From G963668435 sp963668435 (GTDB lineage Bacteria > Latescibacterota > Latescibacteria > Latescibacterales > Latescibacteraceae): DNA of 64,000 nucleotides. This document shows, in pieces, positions 1-8,525 of this stretch. The stretch spans positions 124,001 through 188,000 of the forward strand of contig CAXXSC010000010.1 of assembly GCA_963668435.2 (NCBI GenBank), written 5' to 3'. The notes below the pieces were generated by a model, which was not told the origin of the DNA, did no database searches, and saw nothing but the letters and a program-made list of their open reading frames with translations. The stretch's first letter is position 1, and every line of letters starts with the position of its first letter. The position numbers were made by a program, and so were the translations under genes.

Positions 1-1
1 G

Positions 2-1984
2 TGCGAATATCCGACCGCCGACGGTTTTATCAGCGCCGAGACCAATGGCGAAGCCTCGATAAAGGTCCTCTATGACAATCGATACTGGATTCGCCCCTGG
101 CGCGGAGCAATTGTCGTGAAAGTATTCGACGGCTCACTTGCCGAAGGCGATACTGTCACCATTGTCATTGGCGATACATCGAAAGGTTCTCCCGGTTGGA
201 GCATCCAGACATTTCCGGAGACCTGTCACCGTTTTAAAGTGCTTGTTGACGCGTTCGGCACACGTGAATATTATGAAATTGAAAAACACCCCGGATTCCG
301 CATAGTTTGCGGCGAGGCGACCAAAATTGAAGCCATAGTACCGACCTTTGCAAAACAAGGTGCCCCAGTCTCTGTTGTAATCCGTATAATCGACAAATGG
401 GACAATCCGCTTGATGAATATACCGGCGTAGTGAATATCAGCGTCCCTGAGCTTGATTCAATTCCTGATATGAAAGTTAACATGGAAAAGGGCGTCGCCG
501 ATATTGGTACCGTTTCTTTCGACAGGGAGGGTGTGTTCAGAATTCAGGTAAATGCGGGCGAACTGGAAGGTTTCAGCAACGCGATCGTTATCAGGGAGAA
601 AGCGCCAACCCTTTTCTGGGCTGATATGCACGGGCAGACAGAACAGACAGTCGGCACCGGCAGCGTTGAAGAATATTTTGCTTTCGCAAAAGACAAGGGG
701 ATCATGGATGTGACCGCATGGCAGGGCAATGATTTCCAGGTGACAGATGAAACATGGGCCGAGGTGTGCCGTCAGACAAAAGCGTTTCATGAACCCGGAA
801 AATTCGTGACATTCCTCGGCTACGAATGGTCAGGGCTCACCCCTGCAGGAGGTGATCACAACATACTGTACCGCGGTGACGACCAACCGATACACCGAAG
901 CTCACACTGGCAGATACATGACGGCGGCGATGAGAACAGCGACAGATATCCTTTGTCGGCACTTTTCGAATCCTTCAAAGGTCGTAATGACATGATGGCA
1001 ATCGCACATGTTGGCGGACGTTACGGGAATTTCGATTACTGGGATGACGATTTCTCGGGACTTGTCGAGATTCATTCTCATCATGGAACATTCGAATGGT
1101 TCGCTCTCGATGCGCTCAAACGCGGCAAAATCATCGGGATTGTTGGGCAGAGCGATGATCACACCTGCCGTCCCGGTCTTTCAGCACCGTTACGAGCTCT
1201 TGCGCGTGATTTCGCAACATTCGATGTCTATGGCGGCTATACAGGCATTTACGCCGATTCTCTTGACCGTGAATCAATCTGGAATGCTCTCAGGACTCGT
1301 CACTGCTACGCGACCACGGGCAAACGCATCATGCTCGACGTGAGAACGGGGGAGAAGATAATGGGAGATATTGTCGAAGATGCCGAGAATGTGAGCCTCG
1401 ATATATCAACTGCAGGGACTGCACCTTTACTCGATGTACTCATCCTGAATGGCACCGATATTGTCTATAGACAGCCTTTTGATCTCGCCCCAGACGACAC
1501 ATGGGTGCGTGTCGAATGGTCAGGAGTACGAGTCAAGAGCCGCGCAAAAACAGCGGACTGGGACGGCATAATAGAAGTTTCTGATGGTACAATCGAAGAT
1601 TTCCGTCCATACGCGTTCGATCAGCCAACACAGGGAATAGAAAGAATTGACGAAAAATCGCTTAAGGTGATTTCGACCACCTCCGGCGACATCGATGGCG
1701 TATTCCTGAAAATAGCTGGTAATGCCACGACATTGAAGTGTGAAAATGTTACGGGATCATGTAAAATCAGTCTGAAGTCTTTGACCGCAGAACCGCTTGA
1801 AAAGGATTTCGGTGGTGTCAATCTTGCCATGCGCTTTTCTCTCTCTTCACCATTCAACAGGCCGGAAAACCTGTCATTCCCGTATCAGCATGAGCGTGAA
1901 TTGACAAAACCGGGCGCGTTCTGGGTGAAAGTTGTGCAGATCGACGGGCATATGGCCTGGTCAAGCCCTATATACTTTAAATAA
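2..1984 (+). CDS. PHP/DUF3604-like metal-dependent hydrolase, 5' end missing
   Basis: The frame is open from the left edge (first whole codon at base 2), so the start lies outside the window and about 660 codons are visible. The first third looks like beta-sandwich sequence. From about base 617 there is a hydrolase-like core with 'WADMHGQT', then 'AHVGG', 'EIHSHHGT' and 'GQSDDHTCRPG', a series of His/Asp clusters resembling the metal ligands of PHP-type phosphoesterases and DUF3604 proteins. The substrate is unknown; such proteins are common in sugar-degrading environmental bacteria. A GTG at 116 can be read as a start, but the coding sequence clearly continues upstream of it. The gene ends just before a strong hairpin shared with the convergent carboxylase gene. 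Family assignment is moderate and rests on motif pattern only. Confidence 0.6.
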   Translation, partial: CEYPTADGFISAETNGEASIKVLYDNRYWIRPWRGAIVVKVFDGSLAEGDTVTIVIGDTSKGSPGWSIQTFPETCHRFKVLVDAFGTREYYEIEKHPGFRIVCGEATKIEAIVPTFAKQGAPVSVVIRIIDKWDNPLDEYTGVVNISVPELDSIPDMKVNMEKGVADIGTVSFDREGVFRIQVNAGELEGFSNAIVIREKAPTLFWADMHGQTEQTVGTGSVEEYFAFAKDKGIMDVTAWQGNDFQVTDETWAEVCRQTKAFHEPGKFVTFLGYEWSGLTPAGGDHNILYRGDDQPIHRSSHWQIHDGGDENSDRYPLSALFESFKGRNDMMAIAHVGGRYGNFDYWDDDFSGLVEIHSHHGTFEWFALDALKRGKIIGIVGQSDDHTCRPGLSAPLRALARDFATFDVYGGYTGIYADSLDRESIWNALRTRHCYATTGKRIMLDVRTGEKIMGDIVEDAENVSLDISTAGTAPLLDVLILNGTDIVYRQPFDLAPDDTWVRVEWSGVRVKSRAKTADWDGIIEVSDGTIEDFRPYAFDQPTQGIERIDEKSLKVISTTSGDIDGVFLKIAGNATTLKCENVTGSCKISLKSLTAEPLEKDFGGVNLAMRFSLSSPFNRPENLSFPYQHERELTKPGAFWVKVVQIDGHMAWSSPIYFK

Positions 1985-1985
1985 A

Positions 1986-2020
1986 AAAGAGCGGATGAGT
2001 ATATTGCTCATCCGCTCTTT
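1986..2020. terminator. Bidirectional intrinsic terminator
   Basis: A perfect 14-bp stem (1986-1999 with 2007-2020) encloses a 7-base loop; the outer pairs are AAA/TTT on both sides, so it can end transcription in both directions. It sits in the 59-base gap between the convergent hydrolase gene and the biotin-dependent carboxylase gene. Confidence 0.9.
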
Positions 2021-2043
2021 AAAACAGTAATTCGATTGCTTCT

Positions 2044-4002
2044 TTAGAGTTCCTCAATCATGAACAGAGGCTGGTCCTTGTCGACATTTTCGCCGTTCTC
2101 GACAAGAATTTTGACGATCTTGCACGGACATGTAGCCTTGATCTCGTTGATGAGCTTCATAGCCTCAACAATACACACGTTATCGCCTTCCTTGACCTCG
2201 TCACCAATCTCAACATAGGGCGGTTTTCCGGGTGCAGGTGCAAGATAGAAAGTACCGACCAGCGGTGAATCGATTGTCATACCTGTATCGACGTCCGCCT
2301 GTTCACTGGCAGTTTCCGCAGGAGCCTCGGTAGATACGTTAACTGAGGCCGTGGGAGCGGCGGCCTGCTGCATTGGCTGCTGTGAAGTCTGGGTCGCAGC
2401 AACACGGTCAGAACGGAGTTCAACCGACCGGTCGCCTTTTCGGATAACCAGTTCCGAAATGCCCATATCTTTCATTTTCTGCATGATGGCGGTGAAACCG
2501 GCCATGTCCGCCTCACTGAAAAGCAGGTCGCTGCTGGGCTGTGAGGGTTTATTGCTTGTATTGGGTGTATCACTCATTTCTCTCTCCGCTATTTCAATAT
2601 CGACAGGAGCCGGTTCACGTTCGCCCTCCGGCGTTTTGCGCCACTTGAAAAACTCGAGGGCCTGTTCGGGGAAGAGGCAGTAGGAAATAATATCCTCTTC
2701 GTGCTCGATCAGATCGGAATCTATATTTTCGGTTGCGCTCGGCAGCATCGGCTCGAGATCATCAGCAGGACGATGCGTAATAGGTTTCTCGTCGCCAAGG
2801 ATCATTTTGACAAAATTCCTGCTGAGTTTCTGCGGCGGACGGCCGTAGAACCCCTTGACATAATTCCTGATCTCGTTAGGTACGATTTTGTAACGTTCTC
2901 CGGACAGCGTGTTCAAAACCGCCTGTGTGCCGACAATCTGGCTTGTCGGTGTCACCAGCGGCGGGAAACCGAGATCGGCTCTGACACGCGGCACCTCAGC
3001 AAGCACATCATCCAGTTTATCCAGCGCCTTCTGCTGTGCAAGCTGTGAACGGAGATTGGAGATCATGCCGCCGGGAATCTGATGAACGAGGATACCTGGA
3101 TCGATAATATTAACCGGACCGTGTGTCGGTTTCATTTTCGGAGTCAGTTTCGTGAAATAAGCGGCAATTTCCGCAAGAGCGTCAAAATCGAGTTTGACTG
3201 CATATTCGGTCTCGCTGAAAATAGTCGCCATTGTTTCGACCGGAGGCTGAGAGGAAAAGCCCGAGAGAGGCGAAATTGCACAGTCGATGGCGCCAGCACC
3301 CGCCCGGGCGGCCTCGACATAGGTTGCATACGCCATGCCGCTCGATGCGTGAGCGTGAAGCTGTATCGGGACTTTCACTTCTTTCGTGAGAGCCGTAATC
3401 AGTTCCTCGGCGCGGATGGGGGAAAGGATTCCCGCCATATCTTTGATACAGAGTGTGTCGATACCGAGCTCGACCTGCTCCTTGGCCGATTTCACGTAGC
3501 TCTCGATCGTATGGTAAGGGCTGATCGTATAACAAAGCGTTCCCTGCGCATGACCGCCGTACTTCTTGACAGCTTTGATTGCATACTCAAGGTTTCTTGT
3601 GTCATTCAGCGCATCGAAAATTCGGAAAATATCAACACCATTATAGCTGGCAAGCGCCACAAAACGGTCGAGAAGGTCATCAGGGTAGTTTCTGTAACCG
3701 AGGATGTTCTGACCCCTGAGAAGCATCTGGAGAGGTGTTTTCGGGGCACGTGCCTTAATCCTCCTGAGACGTTCCCAGGGATTTTCCCGGAGGAACCTCA
3801 GACACACATCGAATGTTGCGCCGCCCCAAACCTCAAGCGAATAATAGCCGACCGAATCGATAACCTCGATAATTTCGAGAATATCGTCGATCTTCATCCT
3901 TGTCGCCCAGAGTGACTGGTGGGCATCTCGAAGGGTCGTGTCGGTGATCCTCAGCGGAATACGTTTGTTTTCCGCCGAAACGGATTTGTTCTTTTCAACC
4001 AT
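2044..4002 (-). CDS. pycB: Pyruvate carboxylase subunit B / oxaloacetate decarboxylase alpha-type protein with biotin domain
   Basis: This 652-residue protein moves CO2 between carboxybiotin and a 2-oxo acid (pyruvate to oxaloacetate or the reverse). The N-terminal carboxyltransferase barrel shows 'TTLRDAHQSLWATRM', the 'KDMAGILSP' loop with its conserved lysine, and the metal-binding 'LHAHASSGM'. The last 75 residues are a biotinyl domain with the attachment site 'VEAMKLIN'. Between them (about residues 490-570) is a segment like the N-terminus of AccB ('MQKMKDMGISELVIRKGD') followed by an Ala/Thr/Gln-rich linker, so the C-terminal third looks like a whole AccB-type carrier fused on. No biotin carboxylase subunit is in the window. 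Anaplerotic carboxylation and decarboxylation cannot be told apart from sequence alone; there is no sodium-pump partner nearby. Confidence 0.9.
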   Translation of the reverse strand: MVEKNKSVSAENKRIPLRITDTTLRDAHQSLWATRMKIDDILEIIEVIDSVGYYSLEVWGGATFDVCLRFLRENPWERLRRIKARAPKTPLQMLLRGQNILGYRNYPDDLLDRFVALASYNGVDIFRIFDALNDTRNLEYAIKAVKKYGGHAQGTLCYTISPYHTIESYVKSAKEQVELGIDTLCIKDMAGILSPIRAEELITALTKEVKVPIQLHAHASSGMAYATYVEAARAGAGAIDCAISPLSGFSSQPPVETMATIFSETEYAVKLDFDALAEIAAYFTKLTPKMKPTHGPVNIIDPGILVHQIPGGMISNLRSQLAQQKALDKLDDVLAEVPRVRADLGFPPLVTPTSQIVGTQAVLNTLSGERYKIVPNEIRNYVKGFYGRPPQKLSRNFVKMILGDEKPITHRPADDLEPMLPSATENIDSDLIEHEEDIISYCLFPEQALEFFKWRKTPEGEREPAPVDIEIAEREMSDTPNTSNKPSQPSSDLLFSEADMAGFTAIMQKMKDMGISELVIRKGDRSVELRSDRVAATQTSQQPMQQAAAPTASVNVSTEAPAETASEQADVDTGMTIDSPLVGTFYLAPAPGKPPYVEIGDEVKEGDNVCIVEAMKLINEIKATCPCKIVKILVENGENVDKDQPLFMIEEL

Positions 4003-4149
4003 AATGTTTATCCCGTTTTATTTCGGTCATTATTTACAATACATTGTCTCTATAAGATAAAAAACAAGCCCAGTTCCTGCAATAACTTTCCCGTTAACGC
4101 CCTGTTTTCGGTTAATTGCGGGAACTCATATATGCAAATCTGCAATCGA

Positions 4150-6552
4150 TCAATGGCTTTTCTTGACTTGCTTTCCGGCAGGCTCCTTAAGATAATAATC
4201 CAGCGGCATGATGCTCATGCTCACAATCCACCGGGTCGTGAACTCTTCAGTGTAAACGGAAGATACTTCACCCTTTTCATCATAATAGGTGGACGTATAG
4301 GGTATTTCATAATACAGGTCAACGGCAGCATAATCGTCTTCAGAATCAAACGTGAAATTCGCCGACGAGGAGTTGCTGGAAAGACTGCTCGAATGGCTGA
4401 AATCACCGTCAGCCCAGTAGAATGAAACATCATCTTCTTCAGAGGTCACCAGTTTCGGCGTTCCAAATTCATAGAGAGTATACGTGTCTCCATAACCGTC
4501 TTCCCTGAAGGAGCTTGTGCTAAGGCTTGCACTACAGGTAATTGATACAGAAGCTGGAAATCCGTGCTTGAGGCTGAAACTGTACTGACCTTCATCTTTA
4601 TCACTCCAGTCCAGGGAAAGTCCGGTGCCGGTCAGTTTCCAGTTCACATTCATGCTGACAGCAAGCTGCTCACCATAAAATGTATCCTTGATAGTATGCG
4701 AGCCTGTGAGTGTTTTATGCGTGAGTTCTTCGACCTCGAAATCAGGACCTTTACCATCGACATCGCAGTTGACCACCTTTATCTGGCCGCTTGTGGCGCC
4801 ATCCGGAACAATAACGCTGAGTTCCGTATTGCTAATACTCATCGTGGAGGAATCGGCTTCGTATCCATTGAAATAGACCTTCGTATTATCGGAAACAGTC
4901 CCGAATCCAAGCCCTTTAATCGTGACTCTGTCACCTATGCTGCCCGACTCCGGCGAGATAGAATCGATTGTTACCTGCCGCGAGGCGATATCAAAAGGTA
5001 TCGACACTTCATCGACAACCCGGCTGCCGTCAAGCACAGTCACGGCAAGGATGTACTCGTTAGTCGTTGTGGCGTTCCATCTGAATTCATCCACGGAAAG
5101 TGAACTGAGATTAAGGCTCTTATCATTCAAGGCTATCATGCTGTTCGGTGATAAAGTGACTTCTTCTTTCATGGAGAAATGCCCCTCACCAGTTCCGGTA
5201 CAGGTAATGTCCAGCATGACGCTGAGTGTCTTAGATTGTGTACGCGAAGAGTTATAAAGCTCTATGTCGCCAGAGGGAACGATGTCGGTGATATCACCGG
5301 GTAATGGATCGATACGATCTCCGGTACTGGTATCGACGAATGAGCGACCACCCTCCCCAAGATGGTCCCATGAAAAGCGATAGAGGCGAGAACGGCTGTT
5401 TGTGGCGGTTTTGGGATGAACGAAATGAAAAGCCTGGTTCATTGCATTGAGGGTTATTTTCGAAGCCGAACTGTCGAGGTCTTTGGGAATTGCAAGGGTG
5501 CCGAGACTATAACCGAATCCCATATCCTTGACAATCTCATCCCATGTCATTGTTTTATAACCTATAGAGGAGGTATTCGTCGACTGAGGATCGTCGATAT
5601 AAAATGTATTGCCGTCATAACCGACAATTGTCACAGCATGACTCCAGACACCGTGGTGAAGGACAACCGGATGGCCGTCAAGGCCAATCTCCTGCCAGAG
5701 ATAGTCGCGGCAAAGGTTGTAGTTCACAAAATCCCAGACATAGCGGTCAGGCTTGACACCGGTCCGCGCCCTGACAATCGCGGCAAGGGTGGGGCTGAAA
5801 CGGAATCGCCAGCCGGAAATGCCGCCCTCGTCGATACCCATCTGGCCGATAATGTCGGTAATTTCAGCATATTGATCGAATCTCGCCGCCATGGTTGCCA
5901 TCTGTATACAAGTCGCCCAGCAATATTCTGAGGACCCCTGATTATAGTAGGGTATTTCCAGAGGGCCTGCGGAAGCCGGTGGTTTTTCACCTGAAGTCCA
6001 CTGGAAAATGCGGTATGAAAAATGATCAGCATCGACAATTGCATAAGGCTTGCCGTCTATCATTTCTATTCGCGAGCTTTCGACAAGGATAGCCCCGGTC
6101 TCATCATCGATGACACCGGCAATAAGAGAGGTGGAATCCGCTTCGGTCATTGAAGAGGGGAGGGGGACACGAACCTCGACTGGTGTGGAGAAATCGCCGT
6201 CATGCCCCTCGCAACTGACAACAACACGGTCCACAGTATCATTTGTTTCAAAAAAATCGGCCGGATCGGCCTTTTTCACGGTAATTGATTCAGAACTTTG
6301 TATTGCATTTTCAGGAAAAACAAGGCTGATACCGTCATCGAGCTCGATGCTGCCGCCGTCTGAATCGATAGTTGCCGTTTTCTCATCGATTACAGTAGCG
6401 ATTACACCGCTGTTACTATTATCTTCTTCACCGGACGGTCCGGTCGAGCTTTTCTTATCACTGCCACCATCCTCACCGCAGGCACCAATCATCATAGAAA
6501 TAAGAAGAATGAAAACAATGTAGATAAATGAAAAACGTTGTCCGGTTTTCAT
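4150..6552 (-). CDS. Lipoprotein with C39-like cysteine peptidase and IPT/TIG domains
   Basis: The 800-residue protein begins with a lipoprotein signal (lipobox 'MIGAC', Cys25) and a Ser/Gly/Asp-rich tether, so it should be anchored in the envelope. Residues 45-180 resemble a ZU5-like beta domain ('DGISLVFPENAI'). Residues 195-330 carry a papain/C39-type fold: 'PYYNQGSSEYCWATC' with probable nucleophile Cys211, 'SHAVTIVGY' with His305, and 'YIDDPQS' supplying the acid. Around residues 540-620 is an IPT/TIG domain ('ISPESGSIGDRVTIKGLGFG'). The remaining C-terminus is beta-rich and unassigned. There is no ABC transporter next to it, so it is more likely a surface peptidase or adhesin than a bacteriocin-leader processor. 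It is divergent from the phospholipase D gene, with 216 bases between the two starts. Confidence 0.75.
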   Translation of the reverse strand: MKTGQRFSFIYIVFILLISMMIGACGEDGGSDKKSSTGPSGEEDNSNSGVIATVIDEKTATIDSDGGSIELDDGISLVFPENAIQSSESITVKKADPADFFETNDTVDRVVVSCEGHDGDFSTPVEVRVPLPSSMTEADSTSLIAGVIDDETGAILVESSRIEMIDGKPYAIVDADHFSYRIFQWTSGEKPPASAGPLEIPYYNQGSSEYCWATCIQMATMAARFDQYAEITDIIGQMGIDEGGISGWRFRFSPTLAAIVRARTGVKPDRYVWDFVNYNLCRDYLWQEIGLDGHPVVLHHGVWSHAVTIVGYDGNTFYIDDPQSTNTSSIGYKTMTWDEIVKDMGFGYSLGTLAIPKDLDSSASKITLNAMNQAFHFVHPKTATNSRSRLYRFSWDHLGEGGRSFVDTSTGDRIDPLPGDITDIVPSGDIELYNSSRTQSKTLSVMLDITCTGTGEGHFSMKEEVTLSPNSMIALNDKSLNLSSLSVDEFRWNATTTNEYILAVTVLDGSRVVDEVSIPFDIASRQVTIDSISPESGSIGDRVTIKGLGFGTVSDNTKVYFNGYEADSSTMSISNTELSVIVPDGATSGQIKVVNCDVDGKGPDFEVEELTHKTLTGSHTIKDTFYGEQLAVSMNVNWKLTGTGLSLDWSDKDEGQYSFSLKHGFPASVSITCSASLSTSSFREDGYGDTYTLYEFGTPKLVTSEEDDVSFYWADGDFSHSSSLSSNSSSANFTFDSEDDYAAVDLYYEIPYTSTYYDEKGEVSSVYTEEFTTRWIVSMSIMPLDYYLKEPAGKQVKKSH

Positions 6553-6768
6553 GATTCCCCCCCCTTGTCATTCAAACGGATCCCTGTTCTTCCATATATC
6601 CTTTTCTTCAGTATAGGTCAAATCCCAATATATTCAAGTATAAATATATGCAATTTTGCAGATTCATGGCAAAAATTCGTGGATATTCTGCCATATTTGC
6701 CTTTCCCTGAGCACCGAAAGCTGCTATTTTTTAATAAACATATACAATCAAATGGAGTGAAATACCGT

Positions 6769-8205
6769 ATGTCATATGCCACCTATGTTCTTGCCTGGCT
6801 CTGCATCGTTGGAACCTGGCAGAGTGTCAAGCCCCTGCCCGAAAACCTCAATATGTCAAGCAGGGAATATCAGGTATCAGATAATGATATTGATTTTCTC
6901 GGCGACCTGACTTTTACGAAAGCAGACAGCCAGGTAGTATCCGAACAGGAAATATTCGATACTATTTTCGAAATGATAGACAACGCCGAGCAATATATCC
7001 TTCTCGATATGTTCCTGTTCAACCCGGACGCCGGAAACGCAGATGTCTATCGCTCATTGTCTCGGGAACTCACCGATAAGCTCATCCGAAAAAAGAAATC
7101 GCATCCCGACCTCCCCATCGATCTGATCACCGATCCTGTCAACACCCTCTATGGGGGATCACCTTCTGAACAGCTCTTTACACTGGAAAAAGCGGGAGTC
7201 AATGTCATTGTCACAGATCTTCGAAAACTTCGCGACTCAAATCCACTGTATTCATCGATATGGCGGACATTCTTCCAGTGGTTCGGTAATTCACCAAATT
7301 ACGGTATCCTGCCGCATCCACTTGGCAAAGATGATCACGTGACCATGCGGAGCTATCTCGTCATGCTCAACATGAAAGCCAACCACCGCAAGCTAATTGT
7401 TGCTGACAATGGCGATGAAATGCGGACTATTGTATGTTCTGCAAACCCTCACGATGCCAGCTCTGCCCATTCCAATGTTGCACTTGACGTAAGCGGTGAT
7501 CTGTGGAGAAGTATATGGAAAACGGAATCGTCCGTCGCGAAATTCTCAGATGGTGAACTGTATAACGCCCCCGAACTTCTTGCACTGCCGAAACACAATA
7601 CAAACGGCACAAGCAATATCCGGGTAGTTTCTGAAAAAGCCATTCGTGACTCCATGTACGATATTTTCGACTTGGCAGGGGAGGGCGACCAACTGTCTCT
7701 CGCGATGTTCTATCTCTCGGAGCGCGGGACTGTTAAAAAGCTTCTCAAGGCTGCTGAGAACGGCGCGGAAATACGCCTTCTGCTCGATCCGAACAAGGAT
7801 GCGTTCGGCCACAGCAAAAACGGTATTCCCAACCGCCAGGTCGCCCGAGAACTGTTAAAGAAATCGAACGGACACATCAGCATTCGCTGGTACGACACCC
7901 ACGGTGAGCAGTTTCATACTAAAATGCTCATATCCCAAAAGGTCGATGGCAAAACATCTCTTCTTCTGGGCTCGGCGAATTACACACGCCGTAATATAGA
8001 GAATTACAATCTCGAACTCGACCTTCTTATCGAAACCGAGTCTCCGATCAAGGCAACAAATGAGGCAATCACCTATTTCAGCAGATGCTGGAATAACAGC
8101 GAAAACCGTCATCATTCAACTGATTTTCCCGACTACGAAGATCCTTCATTTTTCAAGAAAATTGTGTATCGAATTCAGGAGTTCGCCGGCCTTTCAAGTT
8201 TCTGA
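6769..8205 (+). CDS. Phospholipase D-family protein (two HKD motifs)
   Basis: I place the start at the ATG at 6769, which has GGAG 11 bases upstream; the longer reading from 6538 would overlap the start of the divergent lipoprotein gene. The 478-residue product has the two-lobed phospholipase D architecture: the first motif is 'NHRKLIVAD' (complete HxKx4D), the second 'FHTKMLIS', where the usual Asp position is Gln, followed by 'GSANYTRRN'. A hydrophobic N-terminal stretch ('YATYVLAWLCIVGTW') could be a signal or anchor. The family includes cardiolipin synthases, phospholipases and nucleases; which of these this is cannot be decided. It is monocistronic and ends before a hairpin-plus-T terminator. 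Confidence 0.8.
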   Translation: MSYATYVLAWLCIVGTWQSVKPLPENLNMSSREYQVSDNDIDFLGDLTFTKADSQVVSEQEIFDTIFEMIDNAEQYILLDMFLFNPDAGNADVYRSLSRELTDKLIRKKKSHPDLPIDLITDPVNTLYGGSPSEQLFTLEKAGVNVIVTDLRKLRDSNPLYSSIWRTFFQWFGNSPNYGILPHPLGKDDHVTMRSYLVMLNMKANHRKLIVADNGDEMRTIVCSANPHDASSAHSNVALDVSGDLWRSIWKTESSVAKFSDGELYNAPELLALPKHNTNGTSNIRVVSEKAIRDSMYDIFDLAGEGDQLSLAMFYLSERGTVKKLLKAAENGAEIRLLLDPNKDAFGHSKNGIPNRQVARELLKKSNGHISIRWYDTHGEQFHTKMLISQKVDGKTSLLLGSANYTRRNIENYNLELDLLIETESPIKATNEAITYFSRCWNNSENRHHSTDFPDYEDPSFFKKIVYRIQEFAGLSSF

Positions 8206-8277
8206 TTTTTACACCCGAGATATCTCTGATATATTGACCGCAGAAATCGATACTCATTAGCGGCAGACAACAGAAAA

Positions 8278-8306
8278 ACGATCCGCAAAATTACGGATCG
8301 TTTTTT
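8278..8306 (+). terminator. Intrinsic terminator after the phospholipase D gene
   Basis: An 8-bp stem (8278-8285 with 8294-8301) with an 8-base loop is followed by a run of T; it lies 70 bases after the phospholipase D stop codon. Confidence 0.85.
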
Positions 8307-8320
8307 ATTTTTCGGGTATA

Positions 8321-8361
8321 AAAAAAACCGCCTAAAGCGTTGTGCTTTAGCGGCTTTTTTT
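8321..8361 (-). terminator. Intrinsic terminator after tRNA-Asp
   Basis: On the minus strand a hairpin of the form GCCGCTAAAGC / GCTTTAGGCGG (one mismatch) is followed by seven T, immediately downstream of tRNA-Asp. Flanking A and T runs make it usable from the plus strand too. Confidence 0.85.
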
Positions 8362-8365
8362 ATAA

Positions 8366-8443
8366 TGGCGGGGTAGACGAGGCTCGAACTCGCGACCCTC
8401 GGCGTGACAGGCCGATACTCTAACCAATCTGAGCTACTACCCC
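8366..8443 (-). tRNA. tRNA-Asp (anticodon GTC)
   Basis: The minus strand folds as a complete cloverleaf: acceptor GGGGTAG/CTACCCC, D-arm with GGTTAGA, anticodon stem TCGGC/GCCGA with loop CTGTCAC (anticodon GTC), T-arm with TTCGAGC, discriminator G and an encoded CCA (8366-8368). It is preceded by a good promoter and followed by its own terminator. It lies downstream of the porU cluster on the same strand but has its own promoter. Confidence 0.97.
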
Positions 8444-8461
8444 GCGCTCATTACGGTGTTA

Positions 8462-8490
8462 AATATACAATTTTTCAAGGTCATAGTCAA
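8462..8490 (-). promoter_or_regulatory. Promoter of tRNA-Asp
   Basis: On the minus strand TTGACT (8485-8490) and TATATT (8462-8467) are separated by exactly 17 bases, 18 bases upstream of the tRNA 5' end. The same elements and spacing precede tRNA-His. Confidence 0.75.
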
Positions 8491-8525
8491 CATAAATATT
8501 GCAGTAAACTCTCTTTTTTTTTACA

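Noticed and set aside
3082..3915. Long plus-strand frame (277 codons) opposite the carboxylase gene
   Set aside because: It is the antisense of a clearly recognised biotin-dependent carboxyltransferase, with an Arg/Cys/His-rich composition and no family features.
6538..6768. N-terminal extension of the phospholipase D gene
   Set aside because: It would overlap the start of the divergent lipoprotein gene and has no ribosome site; the ATG at 6769 has one.
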